DNA from: an uncultured Saprospiraceae bacterium
GTDB taxonomy: Bacteria; Bacteroidota; Bacteroidia; Chitinophagales; Saprospiraceae
Length of the DNA stretch: 64,000 bases
Direction of reading: 5' to 3'
NCBI GenBank assembly: GCA_937928405.1
Contig: CALFWZ010000026.1
Coordinates: forward strand, 1 to 64,000
How positions within the stretch are numbered: the first letter of the stretch is position 1; each line of letters opens with the position of its first letter. Both the position numbers and the translations under genes were made by a program. Shown here piece by piece: positions 8,113 through 16,917 of this stretch. Below the pieces are notes generated by a model. That model made no database searches, was not told the DNA's origin, and saw only the letters and a list, made by a program, of their open reading frames with translations.

Positions 8113-10981
8113 ATCCAGCTAAAGCAGTATATTGATCCAGTTCTTTTTTCAAAAGTGGATAAGCCATTTTTGAATCACTTTTAAGTCGTTGAATTTTAAG
8201 GGCTATTTCTTTAGCTAAGAATTTTTTCTTTTTAATAGATGTTTCAATATCAAGGGCATTTTCTTTTTGCACCATCAGGCCAACCATCATGTAATTTGTT
8301 TTGATTCGGTGAGCGATATTAGCAATTATCTCCCAATGCTCACCTTTCAATGCTTCGTCCAATTGGATCAAGGCAACTGGTATTTCCTGTAAAAAGATCT
8401 CAATCATTTCTTTTACAAAATTTTGGTCGCCCCCAGACATTTCATTTAAATAAGTAAAATCAAATTTAAGTAACTCCGTTTTTGAAAACTGGTCATAAGA
8501 TATTTCTTGTGGATTTTCAAGTTCCACATCTAACCATTTCCCAAGATGAACTTTCAATTGTATAGGAGAAAACGGTTTGGTTAAAAAATCATTCATACCA
8601 GCATCCAAGGCACGATTTTTTTCATCTAGTAAAGCAGCTGCCGTTAAAGCAATGATCACCGTATCTTGATTTTTGTTTTTGGAATTCGCTCGAATTTTCT
8701 TGGTGGTTTCACAACCGTCCATCTCTGGCATATGAATGTCCATTAGAATAATATCAAACTTTTTTTCCATTGTTTTTTCTAGGGCCATAAATCCATCAGA
8801 AGCAATCTCAAAATCAGAATTCCATAATTCGAGAATCTTAATAATCAGTTTTTGATTCATAGGATTATCTTCCACCACCAAAATAGTTGTATCTTTTAAT
8901 ATTTCCGAAATCTGGTTTTCTGGATCTTCCTTTACAGAAACTTCTGTTTGCAAAACGCCAGAATCTTTAAACGGCAATACAATATTAAATACCGACCCTT
9001 GGCCTTTTGTACTTTCTACCTCAATAGATCCTCCTTGCAATTCTACCAAGTTTTTTACGATGGTCAATCCAAGACCAGTTCCACCAAATTTTCTAGTAAT
9101 CTTGACATCAGCCTGCTTGAAATTTTCAAATATTTTTTCCACATTTTCTGTTTCGATACCAATCCCTGTATCGTGTACTTGGAACTGAATGATATATTGG
9201 CCGCCGGTGGCTGCTACTAATTTAGCTTTCACTCCGATCGTCCCTTCTTTGGTAAATTTACTTGCATTCCCAAGAAGGTTTGTTAAGATCTGATTGAGTC
9301 GAACGGAATCTCCTATTAAATGATTCTCGATTTTAGGATCTAAATCAAGCACCACACTAATGGGTTTTTCTCTTACTTTAAATTGGAAAGTCTGTTGTAA
9401 AGATTTGAGCAATTCTAGTAAATTAAAAGTTCGTTGTTCAAACTCTAGCTCATTGGCTTCTATCTTTGACAAATCCAGAATATTGGAAATAATACCCATT
9501 AAACTATCGGCTGAAAACCGTAAAGAATCCAAATACTCTTTTTGTGCTTCGGTAGGATTGGTTTCATAAAGTAAATGCGTCATTCCGATTACCGCATTCA
9601 TAGGTGTGCGTATCTCATGACTCATATTCGCCAAAAATTGTTGTTCCGCCAATTGCGCCTGCTCAGCCTCTTGCTTAGCAGAAATTAAGTCTTGTTCTGC
9701 TTTTTTTCGTTCGGTAATATCTCGGATAAATCCACTAAAAAAATTTTTTCCATCCATCTTAATTGGGGAAATACTTAACTCAATCGGAAATTCTCTACCT
9801 CCTTTATCGAACCCTGTGATTTCAATACGTTTATTGAGTACTGGGCCTTCCCCTGTTTTTAAAAAATGTTTCATCCCACGGGCATGGGCCACTAAATGTT
9901 GAGGAGGTACAATAAAATCAGCCATATTTTTACCCATCGTTTCTTCGTGGGTATAACCAAATATTTTAGTCGCTTGATCACTCCAAGCAATTACTTTCCC
10001 TTCTTCATCGATATTGATAATGGCATCGAGCGAAGCATCAATAATTTTTCGAAGCATGACCTCACTTTCTCTTACCTTTATTTCTGCCAATTGTTGAGCA
10101 GTAATATCCGTAATGGCTCCCATCGTTCCAATGATTTCACCTTCGGGATTTTTATAAGGAGATGCCTTAATTCTTCCCATCCATTTCTTACCCGATTTAT
10201 GAATATGTTCAACCGTATAATCGTTAGATAAGTTATTTTCCCACGCTTCCATGTTTAACTTAACGACCTTTCTTTCTTCTGGACTCACCAAAAAATCTGC
10301 CGCAATTTCTCCAATTAATTCATTATTAGAATAACCTGTCAGTACTTCCATCCGCTTATTCGCAAAGGTAATCTTACCCTCTAAATCTGTTAGAATAATT
10401 CCTTCCGATAGATTTTGAACAACAAATCGATGTTTTACCTGACTCATTTTTAACGCCTGTTGGACAAAAAGTCTTTGCTCTCGTTCAACAACTAATTTTT
10501 CATGTGCAACGCATCCTTTCAGAAGCAGGCTAAATTTTTTGATAACATTAAATAGCTGATTCAATTCTTCCGTTTCCTTTCCCGTTAATTGCGCTTTATA
10601 CAGTTTTAAAAATCCAATATCAGCCAGATTAAAGAGAATAAATCCACCTTCAACGATATTTTTTTCTTGAATAATTTTTTTAAAATCAGGATGATCAGCG
10701 GAAATAAGAAATTTATCTCTTTTCACCAATTCCTTCCAAAGGAAGTGATTTAATTCAATTGATTTTTGATCAACGATATTGGAGGGAGTCCCGTAAACTA
10801 AGTGTAGGTTAGTTTCTTGAATCAACCAAACACTTGCGTAGCTTAGTTTTTTTCTTTTGATAAGTATATTCAAAAATTGCTGGCAATTCTCTCTCAGGTT
10901 TAATGAATTACCAATTGATAAGGATAATTCGTAGAGCAATGATATGTCTTGAATGATGGAAGTATTGTCTTTCATTACCAA
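8111..10981 (-). CDS. Hybrid sensor histidine kinase (GAF-like, PAS-PAS, HisKA-HATPase, REC, Hpt)
   Basis: 956 residues, no signal peptide or clear membrane segment, so cytoplasmic. Domain order: a GAF-like region (1-165), two PAS domains (~180-300 and ~305-430, the second with an FSGFIRDITERKKAE linker), and HisKA with phospho-acceptor His455 (ANMSHEIRTP). HATPase_c follows (DTGIGI, GTGLGLTIV), then a receiver domain with Asp748 (ILMDIHMPEMDG) and a C-terminal Hpt domain with His891 (AHRIKT). The arrangement allows a full His-Asp-His phosphorelay out to another receiver. It is the last gene of an operon with a FIST protein (30 bp upstream) and an NtrC-type regulator. The likely output is Asp58 of that regulator; this pairing is inferred from gene order. 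Confidence 0.93.
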   Translation of the reverse strand: MVMKDNTSIIQDISLLYELSLSIGNSLNLRENCQQFLNILIKRKKLSYASVWLIQETNLHLVYGTPSNIVDQKSIELNHFLWKELVKRDKFLISADHPDFKKIIQEKNIVEGGFILFNLADIGFLKLYKAQLTGKETEELNQLFNVIKKFSLLLKGCVAHEKLVVEREQRLFVQQALKMSQVKHRFVVQNLSEGIILTDLEGKITFANKRMEVLTGYSNNELIGEIAADFLVSPEERKVVKLNMEAWENNLSNDYTVEHIHKSGKKWMGRIKASPYKNPEGEIIGTMGAITDITAQQLAEIKVRESEVMLRKIIDASLDAIINIDEEGKVIAWSDQATKIFGYTHEETMGKNMADFIVPPQHLVAHARGMKHFLKTGEGPVLNKRIEITGFDKGGREFPIELSISPIKMDGKNFFSGFIRDITERKKAEQDLISAKQEAEQAQLAEQQFLANMSHEIRTPMNAVIGMTHLLYETNPTEAQKEYLDSLRFSADSLMGIISNILDLSKIEANELEFEQRTFNLLELLKSLQQTFQFKVREKPISVVLDLDPKIENHLIGDSVRLNQILTNLLGNASKFTKEGTIGVKAKLVAATGGQYIIQFQVHDTGIGIETENVEKIFENFKQADVKITRKFGGTGLGLTIVKNLVELQGGSIEVESTKGQGSVFNIVLPFKDSGVLQTEVSVKEDPENQISEILKDTTILVVEDNPMNQKLIIKILELWNSDFEIASDGFMALEKTMEKKFDIILMDIHMPEMDGCETTKKIRANSKNKNQDTVIIALTAAALLDEKNRALDAGMNDFLTKPFSPIQLKVHLGKWLDVELENPQEISYDQFSKTELLKFDFTYLNEMSGGDQNFVKEMIEIFLQEIPVALIQLDEALKGEHWEIIANIAHRIKTNYMMVGLMVQKENALDIETSIKKKKFLAKEIALKIQRLKSDSKMAYPLLKKELDQYTALAG

Positions 10982-11011
10982 AAATTTAAATGGGAGAAAA
11001 ATGGGAACATC

Positions 11012-12130
11012 TTATTTAGTAAGTGCTCCAATGACCAGTGTTTTATTGTAAAATTCCAAAAAGCCATTTTTACCGGAAGAAATTTCTCCCATACTTAAGA
11101 CTCCTTGCGGAGCGGCATCTTGTCGAGTTTCTGGCATACTATCTGAAATAATGGCCAGTTCATCTGAGAGGTCTTCCGCTAAAAACAAGGCTCTAGAAAT
11201 ACAATCTATTACTAAGGTGTGTTCTATGGTTTCCTCAAGTGATTCCAAGGAATTATTGACCGCTACTTCCGCAGAAGCAACCAAATTTGAACAATTTCCT
11301 TTCATAATATATAAGACCGTGTTTTCAGGAACTCTCCCTAAACAAACCAGCGCGCCTTCTTTTGTCAAACTGAGTGGTACCCGACAGACATCTTCACCAA
11401 TTTCACGTATTTTCCCAATAGGATAACCTTTCGCAATATCAAAAAAATTGGTTGGTGTAAATTCTCTCTGAGCGTGTTTTTCCACAACCTCTCGATATAC
11501 TTCAAAAGCATTTTTCCAATTCAATTCATGGATAATATTATTTTCTGTCCGGGTAGCAACGATGGGACCAGCCAATTTTTCCCAGCCATGTTTGACTCCG
11601 AGATTCATATTCAACTTCATAGGAAACAGTACGGCCGCATCTTGAAAGATACCTTCATTTGTAAACACACATGGTTGCTGAACCAACGAAATAAAACCGG
11701 CACCTGCGCCCATAAAAGGAATTGCATTTCCATAAAAATGATACAGCTTTTGCAGGTAAGTCGTCACCTCGGAAGTCAAGCCATCGACAATGGTAAAAAA
11801 TGAAACCGCTGCCTTGTCGTTAGGAATTTCATCTAGGTAAGTCGCTATTTCGAAATCTTCCTTTTCCCATCCTTTGATTAAAATAGGCTTAGCGACATGT
11901 GGTAAAATCTTAAGAATAATTCCACTTTTATAGTCTTTTTTCTCGTTAATGATTCCGGGAAAAATTCCACCAAAAAATGAAATGTCAAGCTTATTTAAAC
12001 TTGCAAAAAGATCCTCATAATCTATCTTACTTTCTTCTCCGATCAAAAGAAGCAAGGAAGCTTCCGATGGAATATCTAAATTGGAAATTATTTCCAATAA
12101 TTGGTCAATTTGGTCCGCAGGAATATGCAT
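11012..12130 (-). CDS. FIST domain signal-sensing protein
   Basis: 372 residues resembling FIST_N plus FIST_C, a sensory module proposed to bind small ligands such as amino acids. Supporting features are the N-terminal GGIFPGIIN stretch, the central GAGAGFISL glycine-rich loop, and the C-terminal AKGYPIGKI and CLGRVPENTVLYIMKG segments. No DNA-binding or enzymatic domain is seen. It sits between the sigma54 activator and the hybrid kinase on the same strand with short gaps (48 and 30 bp), so it most likely supplies the input signal to the kinase. The ligand is not known. Confidence 0.85.
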   Translation of the reverse strand: MHIPADQIDQLLEIISNLDIPSEASLLLLIGEESKIDYEDLFASLNKLDISFFGGIFPGIINEKKDYKSGIILKILPHVAKPILIKGWEKEDFEIATYLDEIPNDKAAVSFFTIVDGLTSEVTTYLQKLYHFYGNAIPFMGAGAGFISLVQQPCVFTNEGIFQDAAVLFPMKLNMNLGVKHGWEKLAGPIVATRTENNIIHELNWKNAFEVYREVVEKHAQREFTPTNFFDIAKGYPIGKIREIGEDVCRVPLSLTKEGALVCLGRVPENTVLYIMKGNCSNLVASAEVAVNNSLESLEETIEHTLVIDCISRALFLAEDLSDELAIISDSMPETRQDAAPQGVLSMGEISSGKNGFLEFYNKTLVIGALTK

Positions 12131-12178
12131 AATTTTCTTTTTTATTGATGTAAATAAATTTTACTAAACAGCTGATTG

Positions 12179-13546
12179 TCAATTAATTGAAACTTCTCTT
12201 TCACTTTTAAGCATTCTATAGATCGTAGATTTTCCGATATCAAGTTTTCCGGCTACCTTGTCAATATCATCTTCATATTTTTCTAAAAAATGAGTAACAA
12301 TCATCTTTTTATATTGCTCCATACTCATTTCATCTGAGAGGAATTGGGTGCCTTTTTTGGGGCTATTAAATCGAATATCATTTTCATTAATTTCGCTGTC
12401 ATCTGCTAACACAGCGGAGAGATCAATAATGGCTTTTAACTCCCGAACATTACCAGGAAAGGCATAATTCAATAATTTATTCTTAGCCCCTTTTGACAGT
12501 TTAAGCACACCAAGGCCGTTATTTTTCATGAAATTTTTCAAAAAGAAATTGGCTAATAAAATAATATCATTTCCTCTATCTCTTAGTGGCGGAAGTGCAA
12601 TTGGTAAACCCAATAATCGATAGAATAAGTCTTCTCGAAAATTACCCTCACTGACCTCGTCTTGTAAATTTCGATGCGTAGCCACAATAACTCTGGCATC
12701 AAAAGGAATTGGTTTTTCAGCACCAACCCGATGGATTTCTCTTTCCTGTAAAGCTCGCAACACCTTTGCTTGCAGATTAATATCCATCTCTCCTATTTCG
12801 TCTAAAAACAACGTTCCTTTATTGGCCATTTCAAACATCCCAAGTTTCCGGGTATTCGCCCCCGTAAAAGCTCCTTTTTCGTGACCAAACAGTTCACTCT
12901 CTAATAAATCTTTAGGAATCGCACTCATATTTACCGCCACAAAAGGTTCTTTTTTTCGAGAAGAATTATAATGGATACTTTTTGCAATTACTTCTTTACC
13001 CGTCCCTGTTTCACCTGTGATAGAAATCGTAATATTGGTTTTAATCGCTTTTTCCAACAATGAAAATACTTGCTGCATGGGTTTACTATCTCCAATAATA
13101 CTTTTGTCAACTTTATAGGTTATTTCTAATTCTTCTCGGAGGTTATTTACTTCTGCCTTTAATAGATTTTGTTGTTTAACCCGATTAATCGCATGCAATA
13201 AGAGATCATTCGTTTCACTATCCTTGGTGATATAATCAGAGGCCCCTTCTCTTAATAATTTTACCGCCGTTGATACATCTTGCTGACTTGATAAAATCAA
13301 CACTGCAATATCTTTGTTAATGTCTTTAATTTTCTTCAAAACTTCTTCACCTGTCATATCCGGTAAGGAATAATCCAAGGAGACAATAGATGGGTTCAGA
13401 TGCAAATTTTGCAAACACTCTTGGCCGGTAGCGAATATATGAACTTGATGATCTGGATTTAATTCCATTACATATTTAACCAGTCGCTGATACATCGGAT
13501 CGTCTTCTACGACAAAAATGCAGGTCGGAGTAAATTTGGATTTCAT
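12179..13546 (-). CDS. NtrC-family sigma54-dependent response regulator
   Basis: 455 residues. It has a receiver domain with the acidic pair D15/D16 and phospho-acceptor Asp58 (SLDYSLPD). A sigma54 AAA+ domain follows, with Walker A GETGTGKE at 178-185, the sigma54-contact loop GAFTGA and the FLDEIGEM Walker B. The C-terminus carries a Fis-type helix-turn-helix (DKVAGKLDIGKSTIYRML). It activates sigma54 promoters by ATP-driven open-complex formation. It is the first gene of the leftward operon with FIST and hybrid kinase, and is divergent from the exopolysaccharide operon. Paired dyads and a -24/-12 element lie in the shared intergenic region, making the polysaccharide genes its probable targets. 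Confidence 0.95.
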   Translation of the reverse strand: MKSKFTPTCIFVVEDDPMYQRLVKYVMELNPDHQVHIFATGQECLQNLHLNPSIVSLDYSLPDMTGEEVLKKIKDINKDIAVLILSSQQDVSTAVKLLREGASDYITKDSETNDLLLHAINRVKQQNLLKAEVNNLREELEITYKVDKSIIGDSKPMQQVFSLLEKAIKTNITISITGETGTGKEVIAKSIHYNSSRKKEPFVAVNMSAIPKDLLESELFGHEKGAFTGANTRKLGMFEMANKGTLFLDEIGEMDINLQAKVLRALQEREIHRVGAEKPIPFDARVIVATHRNLQDEVSEGNFREDLFYRLLGLPIALPPLRDRGNDIILLANFFLKNFMKNNGLGVLKLSKGAKNKLLNYAFPGNVRELKAIIDLSAVLADDSEINENDIRFNSPKKGTQFLSDEMSMEQYKKMIVTHFLEKYEDDIDKVAGKLDIGKSTIYRMLKSEREVSIN

Positions 13547-13636
13547 ACGCCAATTAGGTTTTGGGTGATCAGAAAAATAAACAGACGCGTTGAGCTGTCT
13601 TCATGCTACATATTAGTGTCTAATTGTATGCCAAGA

Positions 13637-13670
13637 TTCCCAAAATGAGAAATCATTCTATTTTTTAGAA
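13637..13670 (+). promoter_or_regulatory. Tandem dyads: predicted activator binding sites (UAS) for the exopolysaccharide operon
   Basis: TTCCCA-AAA-TGAGAA at 13637-13651 is a near-perfect inverted repeat. TTCTATTTTTTAGAA at 13656-13670 is a perfect dyad centred 19 bp further on. They lie between the divergent NtrC-type regulator and wza, about 90 bp before the -24/-12 element, which is a usual enhancer distance for NtrC-type activators. The same arrangement recurs at 2671 and 21991. Confidence 0.65.
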
Positions 13671-13735
13671 CAATTAACCCTAAGATTAAAATCATATTTA
13701 ACTGATAATCAACAATTTAAGTGATTATTCCGAAA

Positions 13736-13751
13736 TGGCATTTTTCCTGCA
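13736..13751 (+). promoter_or_regulatory. Sigma54 (-24/-12) promoter of the exopolysaccharide operon
   Basis: TGGCATTTTTCCTGCA matches the sigma54 consensus TGGCAC-N5-TTGCW at TGGCA and at TGCA, with the exact 16-base frame between the two boxes. Transcription would start about 12 bp past the -12 GC, near 13762, leaving a leader of ~60 bases before the wza ATG. The call is strengthened by the adjacent sigma54 activator gene and upstream dyads. Confidence 0.7.
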
Positions 13752-13821
13752 CACTAAGTATTGCCAACAGTAATTAAATATTTAGTAACCTTCACCTTAC
13801 CGGTGCAATTAAAAGATAGCC

Positions 13822-14565
13822 ATGTTTAGAATACTAACGTTTCTTATCCTAGCCTCGCTAATAAGTTCTTGTCAAACTTCCAATCCCTTATTCAGTAATG
13901 TCATAAATCCAGATTTAAATGATTCACTGTCCTTACAGTTAATCAATGCCGTGGAACCTGTTTTAAAAACTGGAGATAAGATTACCATGAGTATTTGGAA
14001 TCATAATGACTTAAGCATTGGGTCTGTCAATAGTGTATACACTTCAAATGAGTCCACCGGTAAATGGTTACAACTTGATGATGAAGGAAAAGTAAATCTT
14101 CCAAAAATCGGAAGAACGAAATTATCAGGACTGACGGTAAAAGAAGCCAATTATTTTTTAGAACAATCCTATTCTAATATTCTGAAAGATCCGATTATCA
14201 ATATTCGGGTTTTGAATCATTTTGTGACCGTCTTAGGTGAGGTAAATAATCCAGGTAGATATAGCTTAAGCAATGAGACAATATCACTAGTTGAAATTTT
14301 AGGAGAAGCGAAGGGTCTAACAGCCTACTCCAAAAATGAAGACATTGAACTAATTCGAATCGTCAATGGACAATCTATTAAGTGGCGTATGAATTTGACA
14401 GATCTAGCAAGTTTACCAAGTAGAAATATTGCCCTTCAACCGGATGATATTATTCACGTAGGTGCCACAAAAGCAAAAGCCAATGATAGAAATTTAGGAA
14501 AAGCCAGTTTGATTACCAGTATTGTAACTGGGGTGGCAGTCATTATTTCCGTATTTATTAAATAA
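13822..14565 (+). CDS. Polysaccharide export lipoprotein, Wza-like
   Basis: 247 residues. The N-terminus is a lipoprotein signal with lipobox LISSC (Cys17). A Poly_export domain follows (VLKTGDKITMSIWNHNDL, then KVNLPKIGRTKLSGLTVKEA), then one SLBB domain (VTVLGEVNNPGRYSL). A C-terminal hydrophobic helix (ITSIVTGVAVIISVFI) could cross the outer membrane, as in Wza. It should form the outer-membrane polysaccharide export channel working with the Wzc-like protein encoded 34 bp downstream. It is the first gene of the cluster, behind the -24/-12 promoter. It is shorter than E. coli Wza (~380 residues), with one SLBB instead of two, as is common in Bacteroidota. Confidence 0.9.
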   Translation: MFRILTFLILASLISSCQTSNPLFSNVINPDLNDSLSLQLINAVEPVLKTGDKITMSIWNHNDLSIGSVNSVYTSNESTGKWLQLDDEGKVNLPKIGRTKLSGLTVKEANYFLEQSYSNILKDPIINIRVLNHFVTVLGEVNNPGRYSLSNETISLVEILGEAKGLTAYSKNEDIELIRIVNGQSIKWRMNLTDLASLPSRNIALQPDDIIHVGATKAKANDRNLGKASLITSIVTGVAVIISVFIK

Positions 14566-14599
14566 TGCCATCTATCTAATCATCTATCAAAAAAGGATC

Positions 14600-16897
14600 A
14601 TGAAAAAAGAATATCAAACGCTTATCGTTCCGATTTTAAAAGGACTTCCGATCATCTTAGTGTTACTAATCGGTGCCGTTACTATAGCCTCAAGATTGGT
14701 GGTTTATACGGTTCCAGAATATCAATCTACTGGTTCTATTAAAATTGATAATCGAAATATCAACTTAGGAGATCTAGCACTCTTTGAAGAAGATGGTAGA
14801 ACAAAGGGAGCCACCTCCGTAGATTTTTTAACAGAAGTTGAAATTTTTAAATCAAAAAAATTAAAAGAATTAACGCTACAAAAGCTAGACTTCGAATTAG
14901 AAATTTTCAGAAACGGAAAAATTAAAACCACAGAATTATTTCGGAATAGTCCAATCCAAATTAAATATAAAATTCTTACCGAAGAAGCCTACGATCAAAT
15001 CTATTATTTAAAATATCTAGGGGCTGACCAGTTTTTGTGGAGTAAGAACGAAGGCCAATTTCAAGAAGATAACAAATTAACCTGCGGAGATACCACAAAA
15101 ATGAACGGATTTAATTTGACAATTGAAAAGGATAAAATTATTCTAGCTAAAAACAAAGAAAGTCTCAAAGCAAACGATATTTTTTCATTCAGAATCAATT
15201 CTCTGAGAGCACAAGTAAATTCAGTCAATACCAGTAATTATTTTGTTAGATCTGTTGATAAAAAAATACAAATCATCAATTTATATTTCCAACATAAAGT
15301 CCCTGCTAAGGCAGCGATTTATGTGAACACTTTGATGGAAACTTATATCGAAAATTGTAAAAATGAACATCAACAAGAAGCCGATAAAGCATTGACTTTT
15401 ATTGATGAACAACTCGGATTGGTAAATAAAAAACTACAGTCCTCAGAAGGACAGTTGGTAAAATACAAGACCCAAAAGAGCATCATGAATATTAAGCAGG
15501 AAACCGATGCCACTTTGAAAGAAATGATGCAACTTGAATTTCAAAAGGTAAATTATGATATGCAAAAATCGGAACTAGAACGAACTTTTGAACACCTGAT
15601 CAATGGAAATGAACTTAAAGATTTTGCACCAAACTTCGAAGCCTTAAAAGATCCACTTTTTAAAGAAGCTTTTCTAAAAGCACAAAATTTAGAGCTAGCC
15701 AAACAAGACTTATTACTGAAATATACGGTCCAAAGTGACCAGGTGCAGACTATAGATGTTAAGATTAAGAATCTGAGGACCTTTATTCACGAAAGTGTGA
15801 AAAACACCTTGCATAATATAATAGATCGTCAGAAAAACATGGAAGGAGAAATAGCCAAAATCGGAATGAGTATCCAAGATTTTCCTGACAAACAACAGCA
15901 AACCATGATCTTAGAAAGATCGGTCAAGTTGAATGAACAGCTATACACTTCACTCATTGAAAAACGGATGGAAATCGCGGTTGCCAGATCAGCCAATACC
16001 GTCTTTCATCAAATTGTAGATCGGGCGGAAGTAAGTAAAAATCCTGTTTCACCCAATATCACCTTGATCTATGGAGTTGCGGTATTTTTTGCCTTAGTTA
16101 TTGGGATTGGCATTTCCTTTTTAAAGCACTTGCTTACCGCAAAGATAAAATCTAGAAAAGAACTAGGTCAGCTTTTAGACATTCCATTGATTGGACATAT
16201 TGCCCAAACTAGAGAAAAAGATAATCCAATCCATCAACTAGGAAATCTTTACACCAATTTGGAATTAATGAAGGGAAAGAAAGACACGGATAAAAAGGTA
16301 AATACTATGCTTATTTCTTCCATGTTTAGAGGGGAAGGAAAATCATTCACCACCACCAATTTAGCAAAAATCTATGCCTCGAGGGGCAAAAAAGTATTGG
16401 TCATCGATATGGATCTAACGGATCATCCTTCCAATACTTTATTTGCAGCAAGCAATGAATTTGGATTGGCCGACCTCCTAAAAAAGACCATTACACCATT
16501 CCAAGCCATCATTAAAACCAACACTAAAAACGTAGATCTCATTCCGAAAGGTAATTTAAAAAACATTTATGCAGGAATTTTATTCGCACCAGAAACGAAC
16601 AAATTTCTTGATACGCTTAAAGCAGATTACGATGTTATTTTAATTGATGCTCCAGCTATTGGAATGGTAGAAGATGTGACCTTAATGATGAAGCAGGTGG
16701 ACTTTAATTTGGTAGTCTTTCGAAATAAAAAAACCAAAATCAAAACGATCAATTTTGCTAAGTCTATTTTCAAAGAACATCAAATTCCAAATATCTACGG
16801 AGTGTTCAACGGAGCAAAAACCAATCGGTACCAAGATCAATTTAACACCATTTCCATTAAGCAGCGAGTATGGGATACGGTGGCATCCATTTTCTAG
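14600..16897 (+). CDS. Polysaccharide chain-length / tyrosine autokinase protein, Wzc-like
   Basis: 765 residues. There is a first membrane helix (~12-35), a Wzz domain with a long periplasmic coiled coil (~250-470), a second helix (~495-515), and a cytoplasmic CpsD-type kinase domain. The kinase has Walker A RGEGKS (G578-S582), Walker A' VLVIDMDL and Walker B VILIDAPA. Such proteins couple polymer length control to export through Wza. The C-terminal tail, which in typical BY-kinases carries a cluster of tyrosines, shows only one (NRYQDQF). Autophosphorylation may therefore be reduced or work differently; this is inference. Confidence 0.9.
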   Translation: MKKEYQTLIVPILKGLPIILVLLIGAVTIASRLVVYTVPEYQSTGSIKIDNRNINLGDLALFEEDGRTKGATSVDFLTEVEIFKSKKLKELTLQKLDFELEIFRNGKIKTTELFRNSPIQIKYKILTEEAYDQIYYLKYLGADQFLWSKNEGQFQEDNKLTCGDTTKMNGFNLTIEKDKIILAKNKESLKANDIFSFRINSLRAQVNSVNTSNYFVRSVDKKIQIINLYFQHKVPAKAAIYVNTLMETYIENCKNEHQQEADKALTFIDEQLGLVNKKLQSSEGQLVKYKTQKSIMNIKQETDATLKEMMQLEFQKVNYDMQKSELERTFEHLINGNELKDFAPNFEALKDPLFKEAFLKAQNLELAKQDLLLKYTVQSDQVQTIDVKIKNLRTFIHESVKNTLHNIIDRQKNMEGEIAKIGMSIQDFPDKQQQTMILERSVKLNEQLYTSLIEKRMEIAVARSANTVFHQIVDRAEVSKNPVSPNITLIYGVAVFFALVIGIGISFLKHLLTAKIKSRKELGQLLDIPLIGHIAQTREKDNPIHQLGNLYTNLELMKGKKDTDKKVNTMLISSMFRGEGKSFTTTNLAKIYASRGKKVLVIDMDLTDHPSNTLFAASNEFGLADLLKKTITPFQAIIKTNTKNVDLIPKGNLKNIYAGILFAPETNKFLDTLKADYDVILIDAPAIGMVEDVTLMMKQVDFNLVVFRNKKTKIKTINFAKSIFKEHQIPNIYGVFNGAKTNRYQDQFNTISIKQRVWDTVASIF

Positions 16898-16917
16898 ATT
16901 ACTTAAGCACATCAATC

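Noticed and set aside
13547..13636. Leftward sigma54 element for the regulator gene (TTGGCATA read on the - strand near 13627-13634)
   Set aside because: The -24-like box is present, but the base pattern at -12 (TAGAC) does not match TTGCW well enough to call.
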